The notes under the pieces: generated by a model | Databases searched by the model: none | The model's input: the letters and a program-made list of their open reading frames with translations, nothing else | Told to the model about the DNA's origin: nothing | Translations under genes and position numbers: made by a program | Source of the DNA: Symsagittifera roscoffensis | Taxonomy: Eukaryota > Xenacoelomorpha > Acoela > Convolutidae | Length of the DNA: 64,000 bases | Direction: 5' to 3' | Assembly (NCBI RefSeq): GCF_963678635.1 | Contig: NC_087062.1 | Location: 14,120,670-14,184,669 of the forward strand | In this document: in pieces, positions 1-12,868 of the stretch | Position numbering within the stretch: position 1 is the stretch's first letter | Layout: each line of letters starts with the position of its first letter

Positions 1-3000
1 ATTAAACACTAAAAATAGTCTCATATTTGACTAAAGTAGCCAAGATGCCGTAAAATTAGTCTGAATTGTTTGCTCTTCAGGATGAAATTTAGCGGTTTCG
101 TCTTCTTGGCCAGACTCTGTATTTCGTTCAGTGATAAACGAAATATTTTGAAAAATTGTCAGCTTTTTTCTTTAACTTTTCAATATTTATTTTGAAAAAC
201 AGAGCGTCCAAAAAAACTGAAAATTGGTGATACTTGAGAAGCAACTTGATGCTCTTGTTTAAAAAAAGTCTTCGGTTTAAACAAAAAGAAATAAAAAACA
301 CATGTAAAAATGTATGGATCAAGTTAACTATTTTTTACAAAGTACCATAGGGGGAGGGGGGGGGGGGGGGGGGGGGGGGGAATCGGAAAAAATCTTTCAT
401 TTATAGATTTTTTATATTTTCAAAAAACATAAGTCAACCTCAGGTCAACCGAAAAGATTTCCCGGTCTATACAGAGTTTGTTTGTACAAAATTAGATGTA
501 GAAATTCAATGCCACGAGGGATACCATCAGCCAGTAGTGGTTCTAGGGGGGAAAACGCTCTCTTTTCAGTACTTCGAGCGCATACTGACGCAAAGGGTCC
601 CCCCTTTGTACTATTTTGAGATATCCATTTTTGGCTGACATAAATTTTCGAAATTTTTTTGAAAGTCCTCCCTCACTTGAGAAAATAATCCTAGATCCGC
701 GTCTGCCAATATACATTATTAGCTTTTCTTCGAAGAGAAAGAGGACAAAATTATCACGAAAATTATCTTGTTGTTTTTTGGTGACTATCTTTTAACCTTT
801 TGTTTTGACCAGTGTATTAATCACGAAGAAACTATGACTCACGGTAGAACTTTTAAACCAAAACACCGGAACAATAACAAAATTTTAAACACTAAAAATA
901 GTCTCATATTTGACTAAAGTAGCCAAGATGCCGTAAAATTAGTCTGAATTGTTTGCTCTTCAGGATGAAATTTAGCGGTTTTGTCTTCTTGGCCAAACTC
1001 TGTATTTAGTTCAGTGATAAACAAAATATTTTGAAAAATTGTCAGCTTTTTTCTTTAACTTTTCAATATTTATTTTGAAAAACAGAGCGTCCAAAAAAAT
1101 TGAAAAATTGGTGATACTTGAGAAGCAACTTGATGCTCTTGTTTGAAAAAAGTCTCCGGTTTAAACAAAAAGAAATAAAAAACACATGTAAAAATTTATG
1201 GATCAAGTTAACTATTTTTTACAAAGTACCATAGGGGGGAGGGGGGTGGAATAGGTAACATGATCCAATTATCTACAAGTCTTCATTTGTTTTTATTATT
1301 TTTCCGCTGAGTTTCCCTTATTGCTGATTTGAAAAAAAAACAAACTTAGTGTTGCAACAGTGCATGAGTTAATTGCTTTTTTGTCTAAAAATCTTTCTTT
1401 TGAATACTTTACAGATAAAAATAGCTGAAACTGAACATAAAACCTCATTCTGAAATCGAAATTTTTTAGATTGAAGTAAGCTAGTCACTTGCATTTTCAT
1501 CAAAGTGTTTTGTAAATCGGAAAATTACAAAAAATTATTCAACCAAAATAAAGATTTATCTTCGAATTTAGTCAAAGGAGAATTTTTCGTCCTAAATTTC
1601 AATTGATCTCATTTTTTCAAAAAAAAGTATCGCAGACTAAAAATTTTGGTTTCAACTACAGCAAGATTTCTCGTATCAGAGCAAAGTCTTGAATGTTACG
1701 ACTGCCTTTTAAGGTTTATAGAGCACTAGTAATAACAAAAAATTAAAGGTAATAAAACAAAATGAAAATTTTTAATTAAAATCATCCCCCAAACGCCATA
1801 CAAAGTCCAAAAGAATTTATTCCGCTTCTTGTAACAAATCAATTATGGCAAATAAGCTTCATTCAACCAATTTGGAACTATTTCTAAGACGGATTAAATC
1901 TGCGCTTACGCGTTAATAGCGCGAAATATATCGCGCGTTATTGTTCCCAATTGGCCAAAATGGCAACCTTAAAACGCCCATAACTCTACGAAAACTGGTC
2001 ACAGGTGAAACATCTGTTCAAATTTGAGCTCAAGACAACAATACTTTTTCAATGATTTAAAAAATTCCGTCAAAAAAGTCTATTTAAAAATCCGAAATTT
2101 GTCTGAAGAAAAAAAAACCCACCTCGAACACAAATATTCCGCTACTTTTGTATCGAAAATCGGAACAATAACAAGATATTAAAAACTAAAAATAGTCTCA
2201 TATTTGACTAAAGTAGCCAAAGTGCCGTAAAACTAGTCTGAATTGTTTGCTCTTCAGGGTGAAATTTAGCGATTTCTTCTTCTTGGCCAGACTCTGTATT
2301 TCGTTCAGTGATAAACGAAATATTTTGAAAAATTGTCGGCTTTTTTCTCTAAATTTTCAATATTTTTTCTGAAAAACAGAGCGTCCAAAAAAAACAAAAA
2401 ATTGGTGATTTTTGAAAGCAACTTGGTGCTCTTGTTTGAAAAAAAGATCGGTTTAAACAAAAAGAAATAAAAAAGACTTGTAAAAATTTATTGATCACGT
2501 TAACTACTTTTTACAAGATACCATAGGAGAGAAATAGTTAAAAGGATCCAAATTTATCTGCTAGTCTTCATTTGTTTTTATTCTCTTTCCGCAGAGTTTC
2601 CTTTATTGCTGATTTAAAAATAAACTTAGTCTTGCAACAGTGCATGAGTTAATTGTTTTTTGTCTAAAGTTCTTTCTTTTGAATATTTGACAGATGAAAA
2701 TAGCTGAAATTGAACACAAAACCTCTTTTTAAAATCGAAAATTTTTCAAGTGAAGTCAGCTAGTCCCTCGAATTTTCATCAAATTATTTTGAAATTCAGA
2801 AAATTACAAAAATTATTCAACCAAAATAAAAATTTATATTCGAAATTAGTCAAAGCAGAAATTTTTGTCCTAAATTCAATTGATCTCATTTTTTTAAAAA
2901 AATTATCGCAGACTAAAAAGTTGGGTTTCAACTACAACAAGACTTCTCGTATCTGGGCGAATTCCTAAATGTTACGACTGCCTTTTAAGGTTTATGGAGC

Positions 3001-6000
3001 AGTAGTAACCTTAAAAAAAATAAAAATCATAATAAAACAAAATGGAATTTTTTATATTAAAATCATCCCCAACACGCCATACAAAGTCCAAAAGAATACA
3101 TTCCGCTACTTGTAACAAATCAATTATGGCAAATAAGCTTCATTCAACGAATTTGGAACTATTTCTAAGACGGATTAAATCTACGCTTACGCGTTAATAG
3201 CGCGAAATATATCGCGCGTTATTGTTCCAAATTGGCCAAAATGGCAACCTTAAAACGCCCATAACTCTACGAAAACTAATCACAGGTGAAACATCTGTTG
3301 AAATTTGAGATCAAGACAACAATACCTTTTCAATGATTTAAAAAATTCCGTCAAAAATGTCTTTTTAAAAATCCGAAATTTGTCTGAAGAAAAAAAACCC
3401 ACCTCGAGCACAAATATTCCGCTACTTTTGTATCGAAAATCGGAACAATAACAAGATTTTAAAAACTAAAAATAGTCTCATATTTGACTAAAGTAGCCAA
3501 AATGCCGTAAAACTAGTCTGAATTGTTTGCTCTTCAGGCTGAAATTTAGCGATTTCTTCTTCTTGGCCAGACTCTGTATTTCGTACAGTGATAAACGAAA
3601 TATTTTGAAAAATTGTCGGGTTTTTTCTCTAAATTTTCAATATTTTTTCTGAAAAACAGAGCGTCCAAAAAAAAAAGTTGGTGATGTTTGGAAGCAACTT
3701 GATGCTCTTGTTTGAAAAAAAGATCGGTTTAAACAAAAAGAAATAAAAAAGACTTGTAAAAATTTATGGATCACGTTAACTACTTTTTACAAGATACCAT
3801 AGGAGAGAAATAGTTAAAAGGATCCAAATTTATCTGCTAGTCTTCATTTGTTTTTATTCTCTTTCCGCAGAGTTTCCTTTATTGCTGATTTAAAAATAAA
3901 CTTAGTCTTGCAACAGTGCATGAGTTAATTGTTTTTTGTCTAAAGTTCTTCTTTCTTTTGAATATTTGACAGATGAAAATGGCTGAAATTGAACACAAAA
4001 CCTCTTTTTAAAATCGAAAATTTTTCAAGTGAAGTCAGCTAGTCCCTTGAATTTTCATCAAATTATTTTGGAATTCAGAAAATTACAAAAATTATTCAAC
4101 CAAAATAAAAATTTATATTCGAAATTAGTCAAAGCAGAAATTTTTGTCCTAAATTCAATTGATCTAATTTTTTTAAAAAAATTATCGCAGACTAAAAAGT
4201 TGGGTTTCAACTACAACAAGACTTCTCGTATCTGGGCGAATTCCTGAATGTTACGACTGCCTTTTAAGGTTTATGGAGTAGTAGTAACATTTAAAAAAAT
4301 AAAAATCATAATAAAACAAAATGGAATTTTTTATATTAAAATCATCCCCAACACGCCATACAAAGTCCAAAAGAATACATTCCGCTACTTGTAACAAATC
4401 AATTATGGCAAATAAGCTTCATTCAACGAATTTGGAACTATTTCTAAGACGGATTAAATCTACGCTTACGCGTTAATAGCGCGAAATATATCGCGCGTTA
4501 TTGTTCCAAATTGGCCAAAATGGCAACCTTAAAACGCCCATAACTCTACGAAAACTAATCACAGGTGAAACATCTGTTGCAATTTGAGATCAAGACAACA
4601 ATACCTTTTCAATGATTTAAAAAATTCCGTCAAAAATGTCTTTTTAAAAATCCGAAATTTGTCTGAAGAAAAAAAACCCACCTCGAGCACAAATATTCCG
4701 CTACTTTTGTATCGAAAATCGGAACAATAACAAGATTTTAAAAACTAAAAATAGTCTCATATTTGACTAAAGTAGCCAAAATGCCGTAAAACTAGTCTGA
4801 ATTGTTTGCTCTTCAGGCTGAAATTTAGCGATTTCTTCTTCTTGGCCAGACTCTGTATTTCGTACAGTGATAAACGAAATATTTTGAAAAATTGTCGGGT
4901 TTTTTCTCTAAATTTTCAATATTTTTTCTGAAAAACAGAGCGTCCGAAAAAAAAAAGTTGGTGATGTTTGGAAGCAACTTGATGCTCTTGTTTGAAAAAA
5001 AGATCGGTTTAAACAAAAAGAAATAAAAAAGACTTGTAAAAATTTATGGATCACGTTAACTACTTTTTACAAGATACCATAGGAGAGAAATAGTTAAAAG
5101 GATCCAAATTTATCTGCTAGTCTTCATTTGTTTTTATTCTCTTTCCGCAGAGTTTCCTTTATTGCTGATTTAAAAATAAACTTAGTCTTGCAACAGTGCA
5201 TGAGTTAATTGTTTTTTGTCTAAAGTTCTTCTTTCTTTTGAATATTTGACAGATGAAAATGGCTGAAATTGAACACAAAACCTCTTTTTAAAATCGAAAA
5301 TTTTTCAAGTGAAGTCAGCTAGTCCCTTGAATTTTCATCAAATTATTTTGGAATTCAGAAAATTACAAAAATTATTCAACCAAAATAAAAATTTATATTC
5401 GAAATTAGTCAAAGCAGAAATTTTTGTCCTAAATTCAATTGATCTAATTTTTTTAAAAAAATTATCGCAGACTAAAAAGTTGGGTTTCAACTACAACAAG
5501 ACTTCTCGTATCTGGGCGAATTCCTGAATGTTACGACTGCCTTTTAAGGTTTATGGAGCAGTAGTAACATTTAAAAAAATAAAAATCATAATAAAACAAA
5601 ATGGAATTTTTTATATTAAAATCATCCCCAACACGCCATACAAAGTCCAAAAGAATACATTCCGCTTCTTGTAACAAATCAATTATGGCAAATAAGCTTC
5701 ATTCAACCAATTTGAAACTATTTCTGAGACGGATTAAATCTGCGCTTTCACGCTAATAGCGCTAAATTTATCGCGCGTTATTGTTCCATATTGGCCGAAA
5801 TGGCAATCTTAAAACGCCAATAACTGTACAAAAACTGATCATAGGTGAAACATCTGATCAAATTTAAGCTCAGGACAACAATACTTTTTCAATGATAAAA
5901 AAAATACCGTCAAAAATGTCTATTTAAAAATCCGAAATTTGTCTGAAGAAAAAAAAAACCACCCCGAGCACAAATATTCCGCTACTTTTGTATCGAAAAT

Positions 6001-7560
6001 CGGAACAATAACAAGATATTAAACACTAAAAATAAACTCATTTTTGACTAAAGTAGCCAAAATGCCGTAAAACTAGTCTGAATTTTTTGCTCTTCAGGAT
6101 GAAATTTAGCGGTTTCTTCTTCTTGGCCAGACTCTGTATTTCGTTCAGAGATAAACGAATTATTTTGAACAATTGTCGGCTTTTTTCTCTCAATTTTCAA
6201 TATTTTTTCTGAAAAACAGAGCGTCCAAAAAATGAAAAATTGGTGATGTTTGGAAGCAACTTGATGCTCTTGTTTGAAAAAAAGAGCGGTTTAAACAAAA
6301 AAAAGATGTAAAAATTTATGGGTCACGTTAACTATTTTTTACAAGATACCATAGGAGAGAAATAGTTAAAATGATCCAAATTTAACTGCTAATCTTCATT
6401 TGTTTTTATTCTTTTTCCGCAGAGTTTCCCTTTTTGCTGATTTAAAAATAAGTTTAGTGCTGCAACAGTGCATGAGTTAATTGCTTTTTTGTCTAAATTT
6501 CTTTATTTTGAATATTTGACAGATGAAAATAGCTGAAAATTAACCATAAAACTTCATTTTAAAATCGAAAATCTTTCAAATGAAGTAAACTAGTCCGTTG
6601 CATTTTCATCAAACTGTTTTGTAATTCAGAAAATTACAAAAATTATTCAACCAAAAAAAATTTTTACATTCGAAATAAGTCAAAGCAGAATTTTTTGTCC
6701 TAAATTCAATTGATCTCATTTTTTCAAAAAAACTATCGCAGACTAAAAAGCTCGGTTTCAACTACAACAAGACTTCTCGTATCAGGGCGAATCTCTGAAT
6801 GTTACGACTGCCTTTTAAGGTTTATGGAGCAGTACTAACATAAAAAAATTAATTGTAATAAAACTAAATGAAAATTTTTAACTAAAGTCATCCCCCAGAC
6901 GCCATACAAAGTCCAAAAGAATACAATCCGCTTCTTATAACAAATCAATTATGGTGCATAAGCTTCATTCAACCAATTTGGAACTATTTCTAACACGGAT
7001 TAAATCTGCGCTTACGCGTTCATAGCGCGAAATATATCGCGCGTTATTGTTCGAAATTGGCCAAAATGGCAATCTTAAAACGCCAATAACTCCACAAAAA
7101 CTGATCATAGGTGAAATATCTGTTCAAATTTAAGCTCAGGAGAACAATACTTTTTCAATGATAAAAAAAAACTATCGTCAAAAATGTCTATTTAAAAATC
7201 CGAAATTTGTCTGAAGAAAAAAAAACCACCCCGAGCACAAATATTCCGCTACTTTTGTATCGAAAATCGGAACAATAATAAGATATTAAACACTAAAAAT
7301 AAACTCATAATTGACCAAAGTAGCCAAGATGCCATAAAATTAGTCTGAATTGTTTGCTCTTCAGGATGAAATTTAGCGGTTTCTTCTTCTTGGCCAGACT
7401 CTGTCTTTCGTTCAGTGATTAACAAAATATTTTGAAAAATTGTCAGCTTTTTTTTTAACTTTTCAATTTTTATTTTGAAAAACAAAGCGTCCAAAAAAAC
7501 TGGAAAATTGGTGATACTTGAGTAGCAGCTTGATGCTCTTGTTTGAAAAAAGTCTTCGGT
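1..7560. repeat. Tandem array of a ~1.28-kb satellite-like unit
   Basis: A conserved block (ACTAAAAATAGTCTCATATT and about 80 following bases) recurs near 5, 891, 2185, 3465, 4744, 6025 and 7292. The spacings are 883, 1294, 1280, 1279, 1281 and 1267 bp. The units starting near 3461 and 4740 differ by only a few bases until about 5660, whereas outer units are more diverged and the first is shortened by about 400 bp. Each unit carries a degraded copy of the dispersed ~530-bp repeat that is also found alone elsewhere in the window, plus about 750 bp of unit-specific sequence. A 72-codon ORF recurs at 2750, 4029 and 5309, but it merely follows the repeat and matches no protein I recognise. The array lies about 6.7 kb beyond the 3' end of the channel gene. 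Confidence 0.9.
534..706. repeat. Degraded hAT-type MITE fragment in the first tandem unit
   Basis: Begins with a GGTTCTAGG-like terminus, contains the family's internal GGGTCC/TTTGTACTATTTTGA block, and ends in CCTAGATCCGCGTCTG, which is close to the inverted terminus. No target duplication is evident. Its presence only in this unit marks a later insertion. Confidence 0.5.
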
Positions 7561-7649
7561 ATGATTTTTCAACAAACAAAATTAAAACTGCTTAAATATT
7601 ATACGGTTTCGCTAATTTTCAGCATTTTATTATTTTGCGACGAACACTT

Positions 7650-8185
7650 AATTTTTCCGACTTTCATATCAAAAGTAACGGAATATTTGTGCTCGGCTTG
7701 GGTTTTTTTCTTCCGAAAAATTTCAAATTCTTAACTAGGCGTTTTTGACAGATTTTTTTCATAATTCGAAAACTACTGTGGTCCTCAGCTTAAATTTGAA
7801 AAGATATTTCACATATGATTATTTTCCGTAAGGTTATGGAGGTTTAAAGATTGCCATTTTGGCCATTTTTGCCAATTTGTGACAACTAACGCACTATTAA
7901 CGCATAAGCGAGATATAATCCGTCTAAACAAATTGTTCCAAATTACTTCAAGAAAAATTATATGCCACAATTGGTTTGTAAATGGGAGCAAAATCTATCA
8001 TTTGTACTCAATATGGCGTGTGGGGTGATGTGTTCACAAAAAATCTCAAACTTTTCAGAAAAAAAATTTAAATTTTTCTTTTACATTTGATTTTTCCATG
8101 TTATTACTGCTCCATAGACCTTGAAAGGCAGTCTGAACATTCAAGGCTTCACCCTACTACGAACAGTCTTGTTCTTTTTGCGACT
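7650..8185 (-). repeat. Dispersed ~530-bp repeat, inverted copy
   Basis: Reverse-oriented copy of the family seen at 13296 and 63269. It starts with a CCGACTTTC...AAAGTAACGGAATATTTGTGCTCGG block, passes through the GACGGATTAAATC and ATGGCGTGTGGGG landmarks, and ends in the hairpin region followed by CAGTCTTGTT. It adjoins the right end of the tandem array, so array and dispersed copy are juxtaposed head to head. About 400 bp of unremarkable AT-rich DNA separates it from the LTR element. Confidence 0.7.
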
Positions 8186-8584
8186 GTTGTGGTTGTCTGT
8201 ATCAACTGAGCTGTTGAAACTTGAGCTGTAACAATTGTTGGGGTTGATCATTAACAACTCTCGACTTTTAACAGTGCTCGAACAATGTCCGCTGTCGATT
8301 TAATTTTGATATGTAAGTCGGCACAATAAAATAACTTTATGAAGATTATAAAATACCTTATTTTAAAATAGTAAGCTAACTTCATGAATGTAACAATGGC
8401 CGCTATGGAATCAATCTATACAGCTTCAAGTTTCGCAGACATTCCATTCAGTTTGAAACAATTTAAATCGATTAAAATTGTTTTTTTTTACGAGTTTTGT
8501 TATACTCGTTTTATACATAAATTATAATCTCATTTTTCGTTTTTTCGACTATCACTCTTCGTGCTTAAGCTTAAAAAACAATTA

Positions 8585-8799
8585 TGATTAAATTTTTCTT
8601 TGTTGCAGCTAAATCTACTTTATACAATTAAAAGAACAACAGAATAAAAGTGAATTAGTCTCAAGTTAAAACTTTTAAAAATGAAGAAAGCATTCTCTGC
8701 GTCGGAGAGAATGAAACAGTGAAGGTCATATTTAAATGACCTGATAGAATGATTAAGTAATTATTCGTGTATTAAGATATATAAACTGGAATCACATCA
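8585..8799 (-). repeat. 3' LTR of the gypsy-type element
   Basis: 215-bp direct repeat of 12869-13082, with TG/CA ends. It shares the landmarks GTTGCAGCTAAATCTAC, GAGAGAATGAAACAGTGAAG and GAATCACATCA with the other LTR. Confidence 0.88.
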
Positions 8800-8969
8800 T
8801 TCCTCCAAGCAGGAAAAAATTTGAATTGTACAAATATCCAATTATCTAACTAACAACTGCACATTTTTTCCCCCTTTGGGGAACAAAATTAAATTTTAAG
8901 CACCATAAGTGTACTTGATTTAAAGAAATTTAACGAGCCCATTTAACTGAATCATGAATGATATGCAAA

Positions 8970-9774
8970 TTAACTGATGGAATAGAAATAATTAATTAAG
9001 TTTCTGTAACAGTTTATAAAGTTTTCTAGTTCAGCATTAAACAGTTCACTATCGAGCTCCGTGTTATCATCAAAACTGTCCACCGCAATTCTTAAGTATT
9101 CGTCCGTCGATGAGGATGAATGTAGATCTGGTGAAGAAGGGTCCGATTCAACAGTCACTAAATCCATGGGAGTTTCTTGAATAGTAGGGCCAAATGTTCA
9201 CCGACTTTGTAGTCCGGGACAATCGGGTTCAACGCCGAGCCAGAAACCGCTTGAGGCTCATCTACAACATCTATGAAATATCTCTTACCACAGAATTTTG
9301 GCGGATCTGCATTTCTATTACACCGGCGTACAAGTGGTTTATTACCGGGTCTAGGTGGAGACTTAGGTAAAGGCAAAGCCTCGTCAGATGAGTCCACAAT
9401 CTCGTAGATCGGGAAGTCCGGTGGAGAGTCTTCCTCTACTGGTGTAGCCGAGTTGTTTTTCGGGTCCATTTCTGTGTGGCAATGGTAGACTCCGCCGGAA
9501 AGATGCTGATTGGGCACTGTGTTTCATTAATAGACTCTGCCGGGATGATGCTGATTGGGCACTGTGTTGATAGAAGCTCGTCGTGAAGGTCACCTTCTAA
9601 AATCTCAACCTTACTGTTATGATTTGTTTCGCGAGAGTTATTAGTATTGTCGTCATGTTTTAAATTGTTAATGGAATCGGAAATAATTTGCTCCCTCACT
9701 ACGTCTCTATACGGGAAACCTCCCGCGATCCATTCCCAATCGCTGATATCGGAAGTATCCGAGGAAATAATCAT
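8970..9774 (-). pseudogene. C-terminal tail of the retroelement polyprotein
   Basis: Three overlapping broken frames rich in Asp, Glu, Ser and Pro. One ends with a basic LVRRCNRNADPPKFCGKRY block, resembling the R-x-NRRPPxxY tail that often closes gypsy polyproteins. Within 9490-9575 a segment of about 39 bp is duplicated in tandem, giving two TQCPISI-PAES repeats in translation. Assigned to the element by position (between integrase and the 3' LTR). Confidence 0.55.
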
Positions 9775-9838
9775 AGACTCGTCCGAAGCAAGGTAACCTG
9801 GTATAATTGTTCACTTTTTAGATCGAAACGGGTTGTCT

Positions 9839-11227
9839 TCAAGATGGCTTTATAGAAGGTCTTGATACTCGTGTCCTAGTATTGTTATCTGAGGATCCCA
9901 ATTCCACATGTTTTCTAGTCCTCGGTTGTTGTTTTCGGGTTTTATTTTCTCTCCAGATTTTCTCGCGTTTCTGACTTACTTCAACATCATGGTTGGAAAA
10001 GTAAGGGAATGATATGTTGCCTTTAAAACAATGGATTTTTGAAGAGTTTGATTGAGGAATGGCAATATCTGATTTTCTGATTATTTGACCATCGGATAAT
10101 CCTACGATCGTACTAGAGGTGTTTATGATTTTTTTGTTTAGCTCCTTATAAAACGGGTTTCCATTGATGCTCTCATTTGTTTTCCGAAGGATTTTACCTT
10201 TAAATGGACTTTGAAGAGGTGTTCTAGAGGAGGATCGTTTTGATGTGGATGCATATTCTGTATCGTAATCCTTCTCTGCCGGAGTCAAGTTCTTCTTTGG
10301 GATCAGCGTATCTTTATACCCAACTTCCACTCTGTCGTTCGCATTCCAGTCCTTTGGTCTTTCCTGAGAAAGTATTGATTTTCCTTTGTCTAACATTCCA
10401 TTGGACGGTTTACCGGAAGCCAGTTGTTTCCAAATAGTATTTGGTTTTCTATTAAAAAGTATTTCGAAAGGAGAGCATTTGAATTTTGATTGGTACGAAG
10501 ATCGAAGGTTGCAGATAACTTTTGATACAGCGTCTTGTAATTTACATTTTTGGGCTTCTTGGGCCATAGTCAATAGTTTTATTTTTACAGTATGTACAAG
10601 TTTCTCCGCTAATCCGTTGGAGCGATGGTCTCCTACTGTACAAAATATTAATTTGATTTTGTTTGAATCGCAAAATAATTTAAAATCCTGGCCTGTGAAA
10701 CAAGATGTGTAATTGAGTAAGATATGCCGTGAAGAAAATGTAACCTTGAAGAAATTTTATAATGTTTTTGACGATGTAGAAGATGTAATTTTCGCCGAAG
10801 GAAATTTTGAAAGTCGATCGATGCAAAGTAGGATATATTTATTAAGTCCCCAGTGTGAATCCGAAGGACCGGCGAAGTCTAGATTGAGTTCTTCGTTAGA
10901 TTCCAGTGAGGGGGGAATTATACTTTTCAAATTCTTACCCGTCTTTGTACATTCTGAGCATTTTATGTCATGAAATTAAATCTGTCTGTTAATATGGGGC
11001 CACCAGATGTATTGGGCCAAGTACTTCATTCCAAATTGACAGGGATGTGTTTCATGGAAAGTTTTTATCATTGCATTTCTCAGGGTAAAATGTATTACTA
11101 ATTTATCGTCCATATAAAGTAATCCGTCGGATTCGTGTAAATGCCTTGCAAAGTGTTTGAAGTAAGTTGAACTTGCGTTAATCGTCTCAACTTTGTTTTG
11201 AAGTGCTTCTACGATTGGCCTCAACAT
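9839..11227 (-). pseudogene. Integrase fragments (gypsy type)
   Basis: The 10976-11227 frame carries the zinc-binding start (HETH, then YIWWPHINRQI). It continues in a shifted frame with CSEC (the second half of the HHCC finger) and LNLDFAGP with the first core Asp. Further on, a GLAEKLVHT block holds the expected catalytic Glu. The frame 9839-10573 continues with an ALVKVICNLR-like helix and a long basic C-terminal part. At least two frame shifts separate the pieces, so no intact integrase is encoded. Confidence 0.78.
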
Positions 11228-11789
11228 AGGGTCATCTTCAGTTAGGAGAGCTACTAGTTTGGCGTTGAATAAAGTATTTAAATCCTAAGGACGTTTGAGC
11301 AACTTCAAATTTTCACTGTATTTATTTACAAGTTTCGCGTGGTCGGATAGCAATGGGAAATCTAGGGATAATTGAATAACGGAAGTGAAGGCTTTAATTA
11401 CAATTTTTTCATTTTCCATATTAACAGTATTTACAATTTTCAATCTACAGCGGAATTAATTATGCTACAATTAAGAAATAAGAAATATAAAACTGCAGAA
11501 ATAAAAATAGAGATGGTTAAAGAATTAGTGTTTGAATAATAGGAGGGAATACATTTCGAAGTACAATTTTCAGTTCGATTGTGATTTGATTGATGAGCAA
11601 ATTGGGAAAGTCGAGTTAATCAGTTTTAATACTGAAGCTAAAAGGTAATTACATAATCTTGCATAATCGGATATTTCCACTTTTGAACCAATTGCAGAGC
11701 ATGTCTTTCTTTGTTTTTCCGATGGATTATTGATTTTTTTTAAATTATATTCGCGACTACAAATTATTCTTCATAATGTGATGGGGGTA

Positions 11790-12332
11790 GTGCTTTTCCA
11801 TAAGAAATTCTTGAAATTAATTCGTTGAATCCCATGTTTTTTCCTGCAAGGTGTTAAATTTAAAATTAAATGGTAGTAACCGGTCAACCCATATTGTTAC
11901 TCTGCTGTGGCAAGTTTTATTCCCGTGGTTTGTTGATAGGGAAGAAAGTAGAGCTTTATGATCTGTAATTACTTCGAAGTCTGATCCATAAAAGTAATTT
12001 TTATCATGTTCTACAGCCCAGACTACTCCCAAAAGTTCTAATTCGTTAGTTGAATTTTGCTACTCATGACGGTTTAAAAACCGAGAGTCAAATCAAATCG
12101 TTTTCCAATCATTCACGTGGGGTTCTTCTAGGGAAGCTTCTAATCCGTTATGTGATGCGTCAGTTTTTATTCTGGTTTTACGTTTTACGCCGAAATGTGT
12201 TTTTTCTGTAAGATTGATAAACTCTTGTTTGATTTTCTCGAAAGCTTTTGTATGAACAAAGCTCCAATGGAAAAAAGATTTCTTTATTAACACAGGTCGA
12301 AGCGGGCTTTCTAAGGATACTAGATTTGGCAC
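11790..12332 (-). pseudogene. Polymerase connection and RNase H fragment (gypsy type)
   Basis: Two adjoining broken frames. The first has a KTDASHNGLEASL block, which is the first catalytic Asp region of gypsy RNase H. The second has VITDHKALLSSL, the characteristic late RNase H motif, followed by a WVDRLLPFNFKF stretch that precedes integrase in this family. Separate frames and stop codons between them show decay. Confidence 0.78.
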
Positions 12333-12407
12333 AAATTTAATGTATTGGTTTATGGAACCGAAAAATGATCTTAGCTCCTTCAGATTTTTTTGGAATGGGT
12401 AAGTCCT

Positions 12408-12845
12408 TTACTGCTTTCCTTTGGTCGAATAATGGTGAAATTCCAGTATTTGAGATTTTGAATCCCAGCCATTTGATTTCTTTTTGAAATAATTTGCATT
12501 TTGACTATTTAACAGCGAAATTGTAGTCGTATAACGTTGATAAGATTTTACACAATGTTTTTGTGGTCTAAAAATACTTCTTTTGGATGCAATTAAAATG
12601 TCATCTAAATAACAATTTGTAAAAGGGATCGTAGCTAGCGTAGAGTCCATGACTCTTTGAAATTCGCTAGGCATATCTCCTAGGCCGTAAAAGCCAGTTA
12701 AGAACTGATATTTTTCAGTAATATCGCCGCCTACTGTACCAAAAATACACTGGTTACTAGTAAATTTGTAGTAAATACACTGGTAAGGCGAGTTGGCTAT
12801 ATGCATTTTTCAAATCCAAATTTGTAAACCAAACTTGTAAACCAT
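12408..12845 (-). pseudogene. Reverse transcriptase fragment (gypsy type)
   Basis: Minus-strand translation gives the palm region with a DLKNAYSQL block, a GFYGLGDMPSEFQRVMD block, and the catalytic YLDDILIAS box. The N-terminal fingers region is absent and at least one frame break interrupts the start. The homology begins almost at the primer-binding site, so an internal deletion removed gag, protease and the front of the polymerase. It is non-functional as it stands. Confidence 0.8.
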
Positions 12846-12858
12846 ATTTTATCCTGCT

Positions 12859-12868
12859 GGCTGCGCCA
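12859..12868 (-). other. Primer-binding-site-like sequence of the LTR element
   Basis: Minus-strand TGGCGCAGCC directly adjoins the 5' LTR, as expected for a tRNA primer site (TGGCGC is the usual opening of many such sites). The priming tRNA cannot be named from this stretch. Confidence 0.6.

Noticed and set aside
2750-5527. A 72-codon ORF repeated three times in the tandem array (2750, 4029, 5309)
   Set aside because: Its conservation follows from the near-identity of the repeat units; it is disrupted in other units and resembles no protein.
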